Shown: piece by piece, positions 63,661-64,000 of the stretch
How the letters are laid out: each line of letters starts with the position of its first letter
Numbering within the stretch: the stretch's first letter is position 1
Assembly (NCBI GenBank): GCA_963555705.1
Contig: OY743174.1
Span: 61,154,234 to 61,218,233 of the forward strand
Source of the DNA: Ligustrum vulgare
Taxonomy: Eukaryota > Streptophyta > Magnoliopsida > Lamiales > Oleaceae
Reading direction: 5' to 3'
DNA: 64,000 nucleotides
Program-made: the position numbers and the translations under genes
The notes under the pieces: model-generated
What the model saw: only the letters and a program-made list of their open reading frames with translations
The model's database searches: none
What the model was told of the DNA's origin: nothing

Positions 63661-64000
63661 TTATTTTCGAGCGGTACGCGATTCAGACTACTCTTGAGAT
63701 ATGAGAAACCTGAAACCATTAACAATGATATTAATCGAATTTTATGCAAGTTCCTATTTATGCAACAGAATCTTATAATGAATTTCGTTACATTTCTTTT
63801 CTTTTCCTTTATTGATCCTTGATTTGTTGAGACGAGATCTACTCTTGCATAGTTTCTCACATATACCATCTTTTTATTTAACATGGGATAACAAGGTTTC
63901 TATTAACTCTAATTCCACATTTTAGAAAGGTATATACCACCTTACTTGGGAAGCTATCTAATTTTTCTACAACTTTCTACTCATCATTTGTTTGCTCAAC
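63661..64000. other. No recognised feature
   Basis: AT-rich sequence after the fucosidase fragment; short ORFs on both strands only. Nothing could be assigned. Confidence 0.4.

Overview
This is a transposon-packed stretch of a eudicot plant nuclear genome. The evidence is plant-type LTR retrotransposons with tRNA-Asp and initiator tRNA-Met primer sites, a plant CACTA transposon, Helitron ends, a plant L1-type LINE with RNase H, and decayed fragments of plant genes (EIN3-like, fumarase, GH95 alpha-fucosidase). No tRNA or rRNA gene and no ordinary intact single-copy host gene was seen. The only intact cellular-type gene, a LOG-family cytokinin-activating enzyme, sits inside a retrotransposon. 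All calls come from reading the sequence; no database search was run.

Layout. 1-6322: the end of an Athila-like, gag-protease-only retrotransposon (family A) lying in a Helitron copy that continues to 7232. 7400-28912: a CACTA transposon (7596-28690) that splits an EIN3-like pseudogene, whose two halves flank it on the minus strand. The CACTA is filled with later insertions: a chimeric family B/A retrotransposon (7944-17556, TSD GACGC), a Helitron (17992-19165), a 3'-truncated retrotransposon of a third family C (20131 to about 24590), and a family A solo LTR (25237-26709, TSD AAGCT). Transposase and Ulp1-like protease remnants lie between them. 30858-33353: solo LTR of another family (TSD ATTTT). 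34179-34325: fumarase fragment. 36086-39229: decayed minus-strand Ty1/copia element with a hAT-type MITE inside (TSD TATTTACC). 41762-51195: a young, complete LTR element (TSD TGAGT) with no recognisable gag-pol, but two intact antisense ORFs: a LOG homologue and a basic cysteine-rich protein resembling plant-virus nucleic-acid-binding proteins. 52975-62040: a broken LINE interrupted by a minus-strand gag-protease-only Ty3/gypsy element (53046-56751). 63362-63660: GH95 fucosidase fragment.

Most interesting. (1) The antisense LOG plus viral-NABP-like gene pair carried between nearly identical LTRs. (2) Arrays of the 12-bp palindrome TTACGGCCGTAA, in pairs 20-22 bp apart with a repeat period near 65 bp, directly upstream of the LTR TATA boxes in families A and B and in the unrelated Ty3/gypsy element. 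Family C has the same layout with a different palindrome, GCGATCGC. (3) A hairpin with invariant AGGCAA loop and compensatory stem changes just after the gag stop. (4) A small conserved coiled-coil ORF in the env position. (5) A complete insertion with perfect TSD but LTRs from two different subfamilies.
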